From contig NZ_KE136350.1 in assembly GCF_000406925.1 (NCBI RefSeq), forward strand, positions 1 through 64,000: a DNA stretch of 64,000 bases. The letters are read 5' to 3'. The notes under the pieces are model-generated. The model worked only from the letters and a program-made list of their open reading frames with translations. It was not told the origin of the DNA and did not search any database. Of the stretch, positions 42,984 through 50,456 are shown piece after piece. Position 1 is the first letter of the stretch, and every line of letters begins with the position of its first letter. The position numbers were made by a program, and so were the translations under genes. The DNA is from Enterococcus columbae DSM 7374 = ATCC 51263. Lineage in GTDB: Bacteria; Bacillota; Bacilli; Lactobacillales; Enterococcaceae.

Positions 42984-43102
42984 AAAAAAACACCTAGATC
43001 ATTCTAAGTGCCTCAAGGAATAGGTGGGACGGCCCTTCCCCACCTCTCAGATACCAACGAATTGGTGCGTGTGCGACCGATATTTTTCTACTTCTATTCC
43101 TC
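42984..43102 (-). ncRNA. Structured small RNA (about 118 nt), candidate
   Basis: A minus-strand promoter (TTGTTT 43132-43137, 17 bp, TATAAT 43109-43114) would start an RNA near 43102. Its predicted fold has an outer stem AGGAATAG/CTATTCCT, a hairpin CCAA-UUCG-UUGG, and a hairpin AGGTGGG/CCCACCT. A classic terminator CACTTAGA-ATGA-TCTAGGTG followed by T7 ends it at about 42984. No good ORF lies inside. The ACCAACGA..TTGGTGCG segment is reminiscent of the repeats of Fst-type antitoxin RNAs, which is only a suggestion. Confidence 0.6.
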
Positions 43103-43138
43103 AATTACATTATACACCGTATTCATTCATTAAACAAA

Positions 43139-43161
43139 TTGCACCCACTCAATAGGTGCAA
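43139..43161. promoter_or_regulatory. Inverted repeat TTGCACC-N9-GGTGCAA
   Basis: A perfect 7-bp dyad adjoining the -35 of the small RNA promoter. The half-site recurs at 42674, 43238 and 43612, each near a promoter of this locus, so it may be an operator. Confidence 0.45.
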
Positions 43162-43273
43162 CCTATCTAAACATTGATATGGCAATAATCTTCTGCACCT
43201 TTTTTTAAGTTCGTTTCACAAAAAAGCCTAGTTAGTATTGCACCAACTAAGCGAAAAAATAGCTCAAAAACTA

Positions 43274-43302
43274 TTGCATATATTTACCGTATACATCATA
43301 AT
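43274..43302 (+). promoter_or_regulatory. Promoter of the holin-like toxin
   Basis: TTGCAT (43274-43279) and CATAAT (43297-43302) are 17 bp apart, giving a leader of about 55 nt before the first start codon. Confidence 0.6.
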
Positions 43303-43412
43303 GTACTCATAAGGTTAGTAAAGTTAAAGACGGTTAGCAATTCTCATTTCTGGGGGTGGTGCTTATGAGTGTAAAAACTTGGCAACGCATTCTAAAGAAA
43401 GGAATTTGCAAG

Positions 43413-43499
43413 ATGTCTGTTTATGAAGCACTTAGCCTAATGATTGCTTTTGCAACGTTAATCGTGCTAGTGAACAATAATAAAGACAATAAAAAATAG
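43413..43499 (+). CDS. Holin-like type I toxin (Hol_Tox family)
   Basis: A 28-aa peptide, MSVYEALSLMIAFATLIVLV plus a polar NNNKDNKK tail, with the sequence pattern of the putative holin-like toxins of lactobacilli and enterococci. It forms one transmembrane helix. AAAGGA lies 9 nt upstream. An in-frame ATG at 43365 with a strong GGGGGTGG site would give a 44-aa form with a basic N-terminal extension, so two products are possible. A convergent antisense RNA overlaps its 3' end, as in txpA/ratA type I modules. Confidence 0.8.
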   Translation: MSVYEALSLMIAFATLIVLVNNNKDNKK

Positions 43500-43583
43500 C
43501 CGTCTAAACTTTTAGCAGGGTTTACGGCTATTTAGTCAAAAAAATCTATCGCTACCGTCTTCAAACGGTGCTAACCTTCTTCT
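43490..43583 (-). ncRNA. Antisense RNA, candidate antitoxin of the holin-like toxin
   Basis: A minus-strand promoter (TTGCAC 43613-43618, 17 bp, TATATT 43590-43595) would start an RNA near 43583. It has a hairpin ACCGT-TTGAAG-ACGGT and ends at the shared hairpin AAATAGCCGT/ACGGCTATTT followed by T6. It is complementary to the 3' end of the toxin mRNA, the RatA-like arrangement. Confidence 0.65.
43494..43535. terminator. Bidirectional terminator shared by toxin mRNA and antisense RNA
   Basis: AAATAGCCGT (beginning at the toxin stop codon) pairs with ACGGCTATTT. The plus side has only a weak T tail; the minus side has TTTTTT. Confidence 0.7.
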
Positions 43584-43621
43584 ATTTACAATATATCATG
43601 TTTAGAAAAGAGGTGCAAGCG

Positions 43622-43804
43622 ATGCAATCAGAAAACAAGCAAACCATCGCCAACCGTAAGTATAGAGAAAAGAACAGAGAAAAAACCAATCAGCAAGCGT
43701 ATAAGCGATCAGGCAAACTATTCATTTTAAAATATGCCACTGAGGAAGATTTACAATTATTTGAAAGCTACATCAAAGAAAGACGCGAACAATTAAAGGG
43801 CTAG
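43622..43804 (+). CDS. Small basic conserved protein (60 aa), unknown
   Basis: A 60-aa, highly charged protein (ANRKYREKNREKTNQQAYKR, then FILKYATEEDLQLFESYIKERREQL) of a type I recall as a common small hypothetical in Firmicutes plasmids, phages and integrative elements. The middle could form a helical DNA- or RNA-binding unit, but no motif proves it. GAGGTG lies about 7 nt before the ATG, which is itself beside the antisense RNA -35. It is one more sign that this stretch is mobile DNA. Confidence 0.65.
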   Translation: MQSENKQTIANRKYREKNREKTNQQAYKRSGKLFILKYATEEDLQLFESYIKERREQLKG

Positions 43805-43832
43805 CCTATTTTTCGACTAACCCTTTTTTATA
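43796..43832 (+). terminator. Probable terminator
   Basis: GGGCTAG pairs imperfectly with CTAACCC across a loop and is followed by TTTTTT, right after the 60-aa gene. Confidence 0.5.
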
Positions 43833-44014
43833 TTCCAATATATCTATGCTTAGTAAAATTGAATAATGACTTTTCTGATTGCTTTCCTAGCGGTATCTTC
43901 AGAAATAGCTTGTCTTTAGGCTATTGTATATCTTGTATAACCTGTTAACCTATCATCATCAAAATGTTTATGCTGCCTCAAAGCTAGCGACAACTCAAAA
44001 ATATTGATCAATCA

Positions 44015-44125
44015 CTATTTGTTAGTATACTTACGCCATTCGTCTAAAATTGCTGGCATCTTTGAAAAGCCTAAAGCAAAGGCGCCGATGCCTAGAATAC
44101 CAAGCAACAAATATAACCAATCCAT
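44015..44125 (-). CDS. Small membrane peptide (36 aa)
   Basis: A 36-aa peptide, MDWLYLLLGILGIGAFALGF followed by SKMPAILDEWRKYTNK: one transmembrane helix and a charged amphipathic tail. GGTGAG lies about 4 nt before the ATG. It starts 18 bp after the 88-aa membrane protein gene on the same strand, so the two look like an operon. I do not recognise it. Confidence 0.55.
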   Translation of the reverse strand: MDWLYLLLGILGIGAFALGFSKMPAILDEWRKYTNK

Positions 44126-44143
44126 CTATCTCACCACTTTCTA

Positions 44144-44410
44144 TTATGGGGCAAAAGGTAAGCCAAATTTAAGCAATACAGTGACCAAAAGGACAAATAA
44201 TAACGGACTTAGACCTAAAATAAATGAACAAATATTCCAAAAGCTACGTTCCTTTTTTTGAAGATAAAGGGCAGCTAAACAAACAACAATGGCCAAAAGA
44301 CAAACAAACCATGTGCCAAAAGAAGAATCTGTCAAAAACAAGCGTACACTTGGAATCCAAGTCAACGCAGCAACCATTATCCCTAAAATAAATACAACAT
44401 ATTTCTTCAT
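44144..44410 (-). CDS. Small membrane protein (88 aa), unknown
   Basis: An 88-aa protein that is nearly all membrane, with three predicted helices (about 3-22, 33-51 and 61-83) and a short KKER loop. AAGGAG lies 8 nt before the ATG. Its size and topology resemble small immunity or regulatory proteins, but nothing identifies it. It is followed by the 36-aa peptide gene. Confidence 0.6.
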   Translation of the reverse strand: MKKYVVFILGIMVAALTWIPSVRLFLTDSSFGTWFVCLLAIVVCLAALYLQKKERSFWNICSFILGLSPLLFVLLVTVLLKFGLPFAP

Positions 44411-44637
44411 CAAATCACTCCTTTTTAATTACACATTTATTTGTTGAATTTGTAGCACTATTCCTATCATTATTATACATCATATTTATTTATATTGGAA
44501 ATATTTTTAAAAAACAGAAAAGATTCCTAGCTAATTTTTCATTTAACTACTTTTCTCCCGCAACCACTGCACAAATTTAAAAATTTATGCAATAGTTTTG
44601 CGTGAAATTTTGTCATGCGCAATTTTTACACCCACGA

Positions 44638-44680
44638 AGAAAAAGTCTATCCCCATTTTAAAAAGGATAGACTTTTTTAT
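44638..44680. terminator. Bidirectional terminator-like hairpin
   Basis: AAAAAGTCTATCC pairs with GGATAGACTTTTT in a 540-bp stretch (44411-44952) that otherwise holds no gene I can see. It has no adjacent gene to serve, which suggests that DNA was lost or gained here. Confidence 0.7.
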
Positions 44681-44916
44681 CTTTGCTATGCAAAACTTTG
44701 GGCTTACATCAATCTAGTAAAGCAAATACGACTTCACCTATCAAGGTGAACAGACATTCAACTATCTCCACTACAAAATTCGCCTTATACTTACCCTCCA
44801 TCGCCGATACACTCCTAATAGTATTGTTACTTAGATTATAGCAAGGCTTTATGAACCGTGCCTAAGTCTTAAGATGGAACTATTGAGTCAATTTCAACAC
44901 TTTCAAATCCATTGCC

Positions 44917-44945
44917 AAAAAAAAAGCCCAGGAATCATCCTGGAC
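44917..44945 (-). terminator. Original rpoC terminator, now cut off by the IS
   Basis: On the minus strand GTCCAGGA-TGAT-TCCTGGGC is followed by nine T. Its base touches the 8-bp target duplication of the ISL3 element. Removing the IS places it 21 nt after the rpoC stop codon, where a terminator of the rpoBC operon would lie. Confidence 0.85.
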
Positions 44946-44952
44946 TTTTTGA
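44945..44952. repeat. Target-site duplication, left
   Basis: CTTTTTGA directly abuts the left end of the IS and is repeated exactly at 46668-46675. Confidence 0.9.
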
Positions 44953-45082
44953 GGTTCTATGATATTTAGTGTTGTTACTCAAATTGAGGATAACGCTGAA
45001 TATCTTTTTTTGTTTGAAACAATAGAAAAAGACATCTGTTTCCTCTATAATTAAGTCGACCAAAACCATTAAGGAGTGAAAC

Positions 45083-46444
45083 ATGATGTCTTTCTTACAT
45101 AATATCAAAAAAACTTGTGCAAGTACAACGAATCTTATCAAAAATATCCTAAATATTAAGGATAAACATATTACTTTTCCTGCTTATGCTTACGCATTTT
45201 CTGACGAGAAGGTCCATGGCGTGTTTTCTAAAGTCTTTTCTGGTTTGCTTTCCTACCCTGAAAATCCCCATTGTTGTTCTTCTTGTGGAAAGTCAGGTAC
45301 GGTTATTAAGCATACGCCTAAAGCTAGTTTGATTCAAATGATTCCTTATCAAAATGTGCCGACCTACCTGCGTTTATACAAGCAACGTTATCGTTGTAAA
45401 GCGTGCGGACAAACGTTTTCCGCTACGACAAACATCGTTGATGAACGTTGCTATCTTTCAAATGCATTGAAATTCGCTATCCTACATGATTTGAAGCAAA
45501 AATGTGCAATGACGGATATCGCCAAGCGCTATTTTGTCTCGCCTAAATCAGTTGAACGAATCTTAAAGTCTTACTCTTATGAGCTAAATCCTTACCATAT
45601 GCAACTACCAGAATGCCTGCTCATTGATGAATTCAAAGGAACGAGCGATTGTAACGGGAAAATGTGCTTTATTTTAAGTGATGGACAATCCGGGAAAATC
45701 ATTGATATTTTAGACGATCGCAGAAATTTCGTAATTAAAGACTTTTTTCTACGTTTTAGTTTGGAAAGTCGAAATCGTGTCAAATATGTGGTCATGGATA
45801 TGAATGCCGCTTATCCTTATGTCATTAAAGAAGTATTGCCCAATGCATCAATTGTCATTGATCGTTTCCATATTATCCAACAACTCACTCGAGCGTTGAA
45901 TAAAAAAAGAATTCAAGTGATGAAAGCATTGCGCTATAAAAATCAACGTGCTTACAATAAATTCAAACGCTATTGGAAGTTGCTTTTAATGCCTGAAGAT
46001 CACTTAAACTTTGAGAAATATGTACAATATCCCTTATTCGATCGAAGATATGTGACACAGACTGAGGTGGTGGATACGTTACTTAGTTTTGATGATGCAT
46101 TCAGACAGTGTTACCAGATTTATCAAGAGCTACTTGCTTGTTTTCATCAAAAGCAGCTAGACGAATTCTTCCATATTCTTCACACGCTACCTGAAGACTT
46201 AGATATAGCCTTTAAAAAATCGCTGAAATATTTAATCAAACATACACACGCTATAAAAAATGCGATACAATCCCCTTACTCCAACGGAAAATTAGAAGGG
46301 AAAAACAATTTAATCAAGGTCTTTCAGCGAGTGGCTTTTGGATTTAGAAACTTTAGTAATATGCGAAGAAGAATCTTTTTATACGAAGAAAATTGGCATA
46401 CAAAACAACCAACTAAAAGAAATTGTGGGGAGAAATCCGCCTAA
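45083..46444 (+). CDS. ISL3 family transposase
   Basis: A 453-aa intact transposase. An N-terminal zinc ribbon (CSSCGKSG..CKACGQ) and a helix-turn-helix around residues 145-170 are followed by the DDE catalytic region with LLIDEFKG, VVMDMNAAYP, IVIDRFHII and the final glutamate in NGKLEGKNNLIK. AAGGAG lies 6 nt before the start. It points toward rpoC, so its transcript is convergent with, and antisense to, any rpoBC read-through. Confidence 0.95.
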   Translation: MMSFLHNIKKTCASTTNLIKNILNIKDKHITFPAYAYAFSDEKVHGVFSKVFSGLLSYPENPHCCSSCGKSGTVIKHTPKASLIQMIPYQNVPTYLRLYKQRYRCKACGQTFSATTNIVDERCYLSNALKFAILHDLKQKCAMTDIAKRYFVSPKSVERILKSYSYELNPYHMQLPECLLIDEFKGTSDCNGKMCFILSDGQSGKIIDILDDRRNFVIKDFFLRFSLESRNRVKYVVMDMNAAYPYVIKEVLPNASIVIDRFHIIQQLTRALNKKRIQVMKALRYKNQRAYNKFKRYWKLLLMPEDHLNFEKYVQYPLFDRRYVTQTEVVDTLLSFDDAFRQCYQIYQELLACFHQKQLDEFFHILHTLPEDLDIAFKKSLKYLIKHTHAIKNAIQSPYSNGKLEGKNNLIKVFQRVAFGFRNFSNMRRRIFLYEENWHTKQPTKRNCGEKSA

Positions 46445-46472
46445 ATCTCTTTCTCAATCAGACTGCTATTGT

Positions 46473-46555
46473 AACAGGCGAGCTTTCGCTTGTGCAAGGG
46501 CTTTGCAAGTGACCGATCTTCGTCTCGGTCACCCTTGCACGCTTAGCTGCCTGTT
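46473..46555. other. Nested hairpin in the IS 3' region
   Basis: Three concentric inverted repeats: AACAGGC/GCCTGTT outside, GTGCAAGG/CCTTGCAC in the middle and GTGACCGA/TCGGTCAC inside. This GC-rich stem lies between the transposase stop and the right end. It could stop transcription entering or leaving the IS or protect the element from read-through. It has no T run, so it is not a standard terminator. Confidence 0.6.
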
Positions 46556-46667
46556 TGACAAAAAGCATCGATTGAAAAAGAAAATAAAAACAGGAGAGAA
46601 AGTCATCGAAAAAATAACTTCCTCTCCCATCGACTTAATTGCCAACAACACTAGTTGACAAAGAACC

Positions 46668-46675
46668 CTTTTTGA
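46668..46675. repeat. Target-site duplication, right
   Basis: CTTTTTGA, identical to 44945-44952; it lies 14 bp beyond the rpoC stop codon. Confidence 0.9.
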
Positions 46676-46689
46676 ATAGTTCATTGATT

Positions 46690-49600
46690 TTATAGCAAAT
46701 CATTATTATTTAAAGCATCCTCAGCAGCTAGTTGTGCTTCAATATCTGAAATACTGTAAACATTTTCGCTAGTTAAAGTAGCTTCTTTTGGTTCCATGTT
46801 ACGGTAACGAGGCATACCTGTACCAGCTGGAATAATCTTACCGATGATAACATTTTCCTTCAAGCCTAGTAATGGATCTTTCTTACCACGGATAGCCGCA
46901 TCAGTTAACACACGAGTTGTTTCTTGGAATGAAGCAGCAGATAAGAAGCTGTTTGTTTCCAATGATGCTTTAGTGATACCTAGTAAGACTGGGCGAGAAG
47001 TTGCTGGGATACCACCGTTAACGATTGTTTCGTAGTTTTGGTCTTTGAAGTCAGCAATATCCATCAAAGTACCTGGTAAGATATTGGTATCACCTGGATC
47101 CATCACACGTACTTTACGTAGCATTTGTCGAACCATTACTTCGATGTGTTTGTCGCCGATTTCTACCCCTTGCATACGGTATACACGTTGTACTTCACGT
47201 AATAGGTAAGTTTCAACGGAGATAACGTCGCGAACTTGCAATAATTGTTTAGGATCAATTGAACCTTCTGTTAATGGTTGACCGCGATGGACGATATCGC
47301 CTTGAGCCACTTTCATACGTGCAGTAAACGGTACAGTGTAAGTACGAGTATCGGTTTTACCTTTAATCGTTACTTCTTTCGTACGAGTTGAAGCTTCTTC
47401 GTTAATCTCGATGACTTCACCAGTTACTTCAGTGATAACGGCTTGCCCTTTAGGATTACGTGCTTCAAAAATTTCTTGGACACGAGGAAGACCTTGAGTG
47501 ATATCGTCTCCGGCAACCCCACCGGTATGGAAAGTACGCATGGTTAACTGTGTACCTGGTTCACCGATTGATTGCGCAGCGATTGTACCAACTGCTTCCC
47601 CTACTTCAACTTCGCTACCAGTAGCCAAGTTACGGCCATAGCAGTGTTTACATACCCCGTGACGAGTGTTACATGTAAAGACTGAACGAATCGTTACTTC
47701 TTCGATACCAGCATCCACGATTTGTTTGGCGATATCTTCAGTAATCAATTCATTTGAACCGATAATCACTTCACCAGTATTTGGATTTACCACTGATTTA
47801 CGAGTATAACGACCAATCATACGTTCTTCAAGTGATTCGATAACTTCATTGCCTTCTTTAATTGCTGTGATTACTAAACCACGGTCAGTACCACAGTCGT
47901 CTTCACGAATAATTACATCTTGGGCCACGTCAACCAAACGACGAGTTAAGTAACCTGAGTCGGCGGTCTTCAAGGCTGTATCGGTCATTCCTTTACGAGC
48001 CCCGTGAGTGGAGATAAACATTTCCAAGACAGATAATCCTTCACGGAAGTTAGAGATGATTGGTAATTCCATGATTCGACCATTTGGCGCTGCCATCAAA
48101 CCACGCATTCCGGCAAGCTGGGTAAAGTTAGAGATGTTACCACGCGCTCCAGAATCTGACATCATGAAGATTGGGTTACGTGATTCCAAACCTTCCATCA
48201 GTTTTTGTTGGATTTGGTCTTTAGCGGCATTCCATACACCGATAACACGTTCATATCGTTCATCATCAGTAATCAAACCACGACGGAAAGTACGAGTGAT
48301 GTTGTCCACTTGTTTGTGGGCATTTTCGATAATGTCATGTTTTTCATGTAAAACCATGATATCGGCAATCCCTACGGTAATACCTGCTAAAGTAGAATGT
48401 TTGTAACCTAAGTCTTTCATTCTATCTAACATATGAGAAGTTTCAGTAACTTTGAAACGTTTGAAGACTTCAGCGATAATGTTTCCTAAGTCTTTTTTCT
48501 TAAATGGTGAAACCAACTCTTGGCTTTCAATCATCGCTTTAATATCGGTACCAGGTTCTACAAAGTATTTATCTGGTGTTTGCACAGTTAAGTTGAAGCC
48601 ACTTGGTTCGTTTAGATAAGGGAATTCTTGTGGCATGATTGAGTTAAAGATAATCTTACCAACAGTAGTTACCATTAACTTCGCTTTTTGTTCATCAGTA
48701 AATGGTTTGTCCCCTAAGGCATTTGGATTTACGGCAATACGAGAATGCAAGTGAACATAACCATTACGCCATGCAGTCACCGCTTCGTCCATATCACGGA
48801 AGATCATGCCTTCACCTTCACGACCAGCTTCTTCCATTGTTAGATAGTAGTTACCTAAGACCATATCTTGAGATGGTGTTACGACTGGTTTACCATCTTT
48901 AGGGTTCAAGATGTTTTGTGCCGCTAACATCAACATTCTTGCTTCAGCTTGTGCTTCTTCATTTAATGGTACGTGTACCGCCATTTGGTCACCGTCAAAG
49001 TCGGCGTTGTAGGCTTCACATACTAATGGGTGCAAACGAATGGCACGACCTTCAACCAAGACTGGTTCAAAGGCTTGGATCCCTAAACGGTGCAAGGTAG
49101 GTGCTCGGTTAAGTAAGACTGGGTGTTCTTTGATTACATCTTCTAAAACATCCCATACTTCGTCTTCTTGACGTTCAATCTTACGTTTCGCATTCTTAAT
49201 GTTTGAAGCTAATTCACGTTTCACTAATTCATGCATTAGGAAAGGCTTGAATAATTCAATCGCCATTTCTTTTGGTAGACCACATTGATACATCTTCAAG
49301 AATGGTCCAACAACGATAACGGAACGTCCTGAATAGTCCACACGTTTACCTAATAAGTTTTGACGGAAACGACCTTGTTTCCCTTTTAGCATGTGTGATA
49401 GTGATTTCAATGGACGGTTACCAGGACCAGTTACTGGACGGCCACGACGACCATTATCAATCAACGCATCCACAGCTTCTTGTAACATACGTTTTTCGTT
49501 TTGTACGATAATATTTGGTGCATTTAAGTCTAATAAGCGTTTTAGACGGTTATTACGGTTAATTACCCGACGATATAAATCGTTCAAGTCAGAGGTTGCA

Positions 49601-50346
49601 AAACGGCCACCTTCTAATTGAACCATTGGACGTAAATCAGGTGGGATAACCGGAATCACATCCATTACCATCCAGCTCGGTTTGTTGCCAGAAGAACGGA
49701 AGGCTTCCAAAATATCCAAGCGACGGATAGCACGTGTACGTTTTTGACCTGACGCACTCTTTAATTCTTCTTTTAATTCTGCGACTTCAGCTTCTAAATC
49801 AACGCCATCTAATAGTTGTTTAACAGCTTCAGCACCCATCGCAGCAGTAAATTCTTGACCGTATTGTTCACGTTTTTCACGATATTCACGTTCAGTCAAC
49901 AATTGTTTTTTCTCTAGGCTAGTATTACCTGGATCAATTACTACATAAGAGGCAAAGTAGATAATTTCTTCTAACGCACGTGGACTCATATCTAAAACTA
50001 AGCCCATGCGAGAAGGAATACCTTTGAAATACCAAATATGAGAAACTGGGGCAGCTAATTCGATGTGGCCCATACGTTCACGACGAACTTTAGAACGAGT
50101 CACTTCTACACCACAGCGGTCACAAGTAATCCCTTTGTAACGGATACGTTTATATTTTCCACAAGCACATTCCCAGTCTTTCGTTGGACCGAAAATACGT
50201 TCGTCAAATAACCCTTCACGTTCAGGTTTTAAGGTACGATAGTTAATGGTTTCTGGTTTTTTTACTTCACCAAAAGACCAGCTTCTGATTTTTTCGGGAG
50301 AAGCCAAACCTATTTGCATACTTTCGAATTTATTTACATCGATCAA
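46690..50346 (-). CDS. rpoC: RNA polymerase subunit beta'
   Basis: The 1218-aa largest subunit of RNA polymerase. It has the N-terminal zinc ribbon ([20 protein letters not shown]), the catalytic magnesium loop NADFDGDQM, the bridge-helix region near SGARGN and the second zinc site ([14 protein letters not shown]). Length is normal for Firmicutes. It lies 110 bp after rpoB and is co-transcribed with it. An IS is inserted 14 bp after the stop codon. Confidence 0.98.
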   Translation of the reverse strand: MIDVNKFESMQIGLASPEKIRSWSFGEVKKPETINYRTLKPEREGLFDERIFGPTKDWECACGKYKRIRYKGITCDRCGVEVTRSKVRRERMGHIELAAPVSHIWYFKGIPSRMGLVLDMSPRALEEIIYFASYVVIDPGNTSLEKKQLLTEREYREKREQYGQEFTAAMGAEAVKQLLDGVDLEAEVAELKEELKSASGQKRTRAIRRLDILEAFRSSGNKPSWMVMDVIPVIPPDLRPMVQLEGGRFATSDLNDLYRRVINRNNRLKRLLDLNAPNIIVQNEKRMLQEAVDALIDNGRRGRPVTGPGNRPLKSLSHMLKGKQGRFRQNLLGKRVDYSGRSVIVVGPFLKMYQCGLPKEMAIELFKPFLMHELVKRELASNIKNAKRKIERQEDEVWDVLEDVIKEHPVLLNRAPTLHRLGIQAFEPVLVEGRAIRLHPLVCEAYNADFDGDQMAVHVPLNEEAQAEARMLMLAAQNILNPKDGKPVVTPSQDMVLGNYYLTMEEAGREGEGMIFRDMDEAVTAWRNGYVHLHSRIAVNPNALGDKPFTDEQKAKLMVTTVGKIIFNSIMPQEFPYLNEPSGFNLTVQTPDKYFVEPGTDIKAMIESQELVSPFKKKDLGNIIAEVFKRFKVTETSHMLDRMKDLGYKHSTLAGITVGIADIMVLHEKHDIIENAHKQVDNITRTFRRGLITDDERYERVIGVWNAAKDQIQQKLMEGLESRNPIFMMSDSGARGNISNFTQLAGMRGLMAAPNGRIMELPIISNFREGLSVLEMFISTHGARKGMTDTALKTADSGYLTRRLVDVAQDVIIREDDCGTDRGLVITAIKEGNEVIESLEERMIGRYTRKSVVNPNTGEVIIGSNELITEDIAKQIVDAGIEEVTIRSVFTCNTRHGVCKHCYGRNLATGSEVEVGEAVGTIAAQSIGEPGTQLTMRTFHTGGVAGDDITQGLPRVQEIFEARNPKGQAVITEVTGEVIEINEEASTRTKEVTIKGKTDTRTYTVPFTARMKVAQGDIVHRGQPLTEGSIDPKQLLQVRDVISVETYLLREVQRVYRMQGVEIGDKHIEVMVRQMLRKVRVMDPGDTNILPGTLMDIADFKDQNYETIVNGGIPATSRPVLLGITKASLETNSFLSAASFQETTRVLTDAAIRGKKDPLLGLKENVIIGKIIPAGTGMPRYRNMEPKEATLTSENVYSISDIEAQLAAEDALNNNDLL

Positions 50347-50456
50347 AAGGGGTTCCCTCCATTTCCTTTTCTCGCTCGATTTAAACAGAGATAGGAAGGG
50401 AAAACAAGCAGGCTTACTTGAAGTGTGCTTGTTCCTCCTTCAAACTACTCTAATTA

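Larger units (their letters stand above)
44953..46667 (+). mobile_element. Complete ISL3-family insertion sequence (1715 bp)
   Basis: The ends are related inverted repeats: the left starts GGTTCTATGATATTTAGTGT (44953) and the inverted right end starts GGTTCTTTGTCAACTAGTGT (46667 inward), both continuing TGTT. Exact 8-bp direct repeats CTTTTTGA flank it (44945-44952 and 46668-46675), the duplication length of ISL3 elements. One intact transposase gene lies inside. The element looks recent and potentially active. Confidence 0.93.

Noticed and set aside
42731-42985. 84-codon plus-strand frame
   Set aside because: It runs through a hairpin with a T run, has no ribosome binding site and an implausible composition.
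42934-43008. 24-aa basic peptide (MLSTLKRFSN...) with an AAGGAT site
   Set aside because: Very short, overlaps the terminator of the candidate small RNA, and nothing supports its expression.
46338-46658. 106-codon frame overlapping the transposase 3' end
   Set aside because: It shares the transposase sequence in another frame and runs through the nested hairpin; not a gene.
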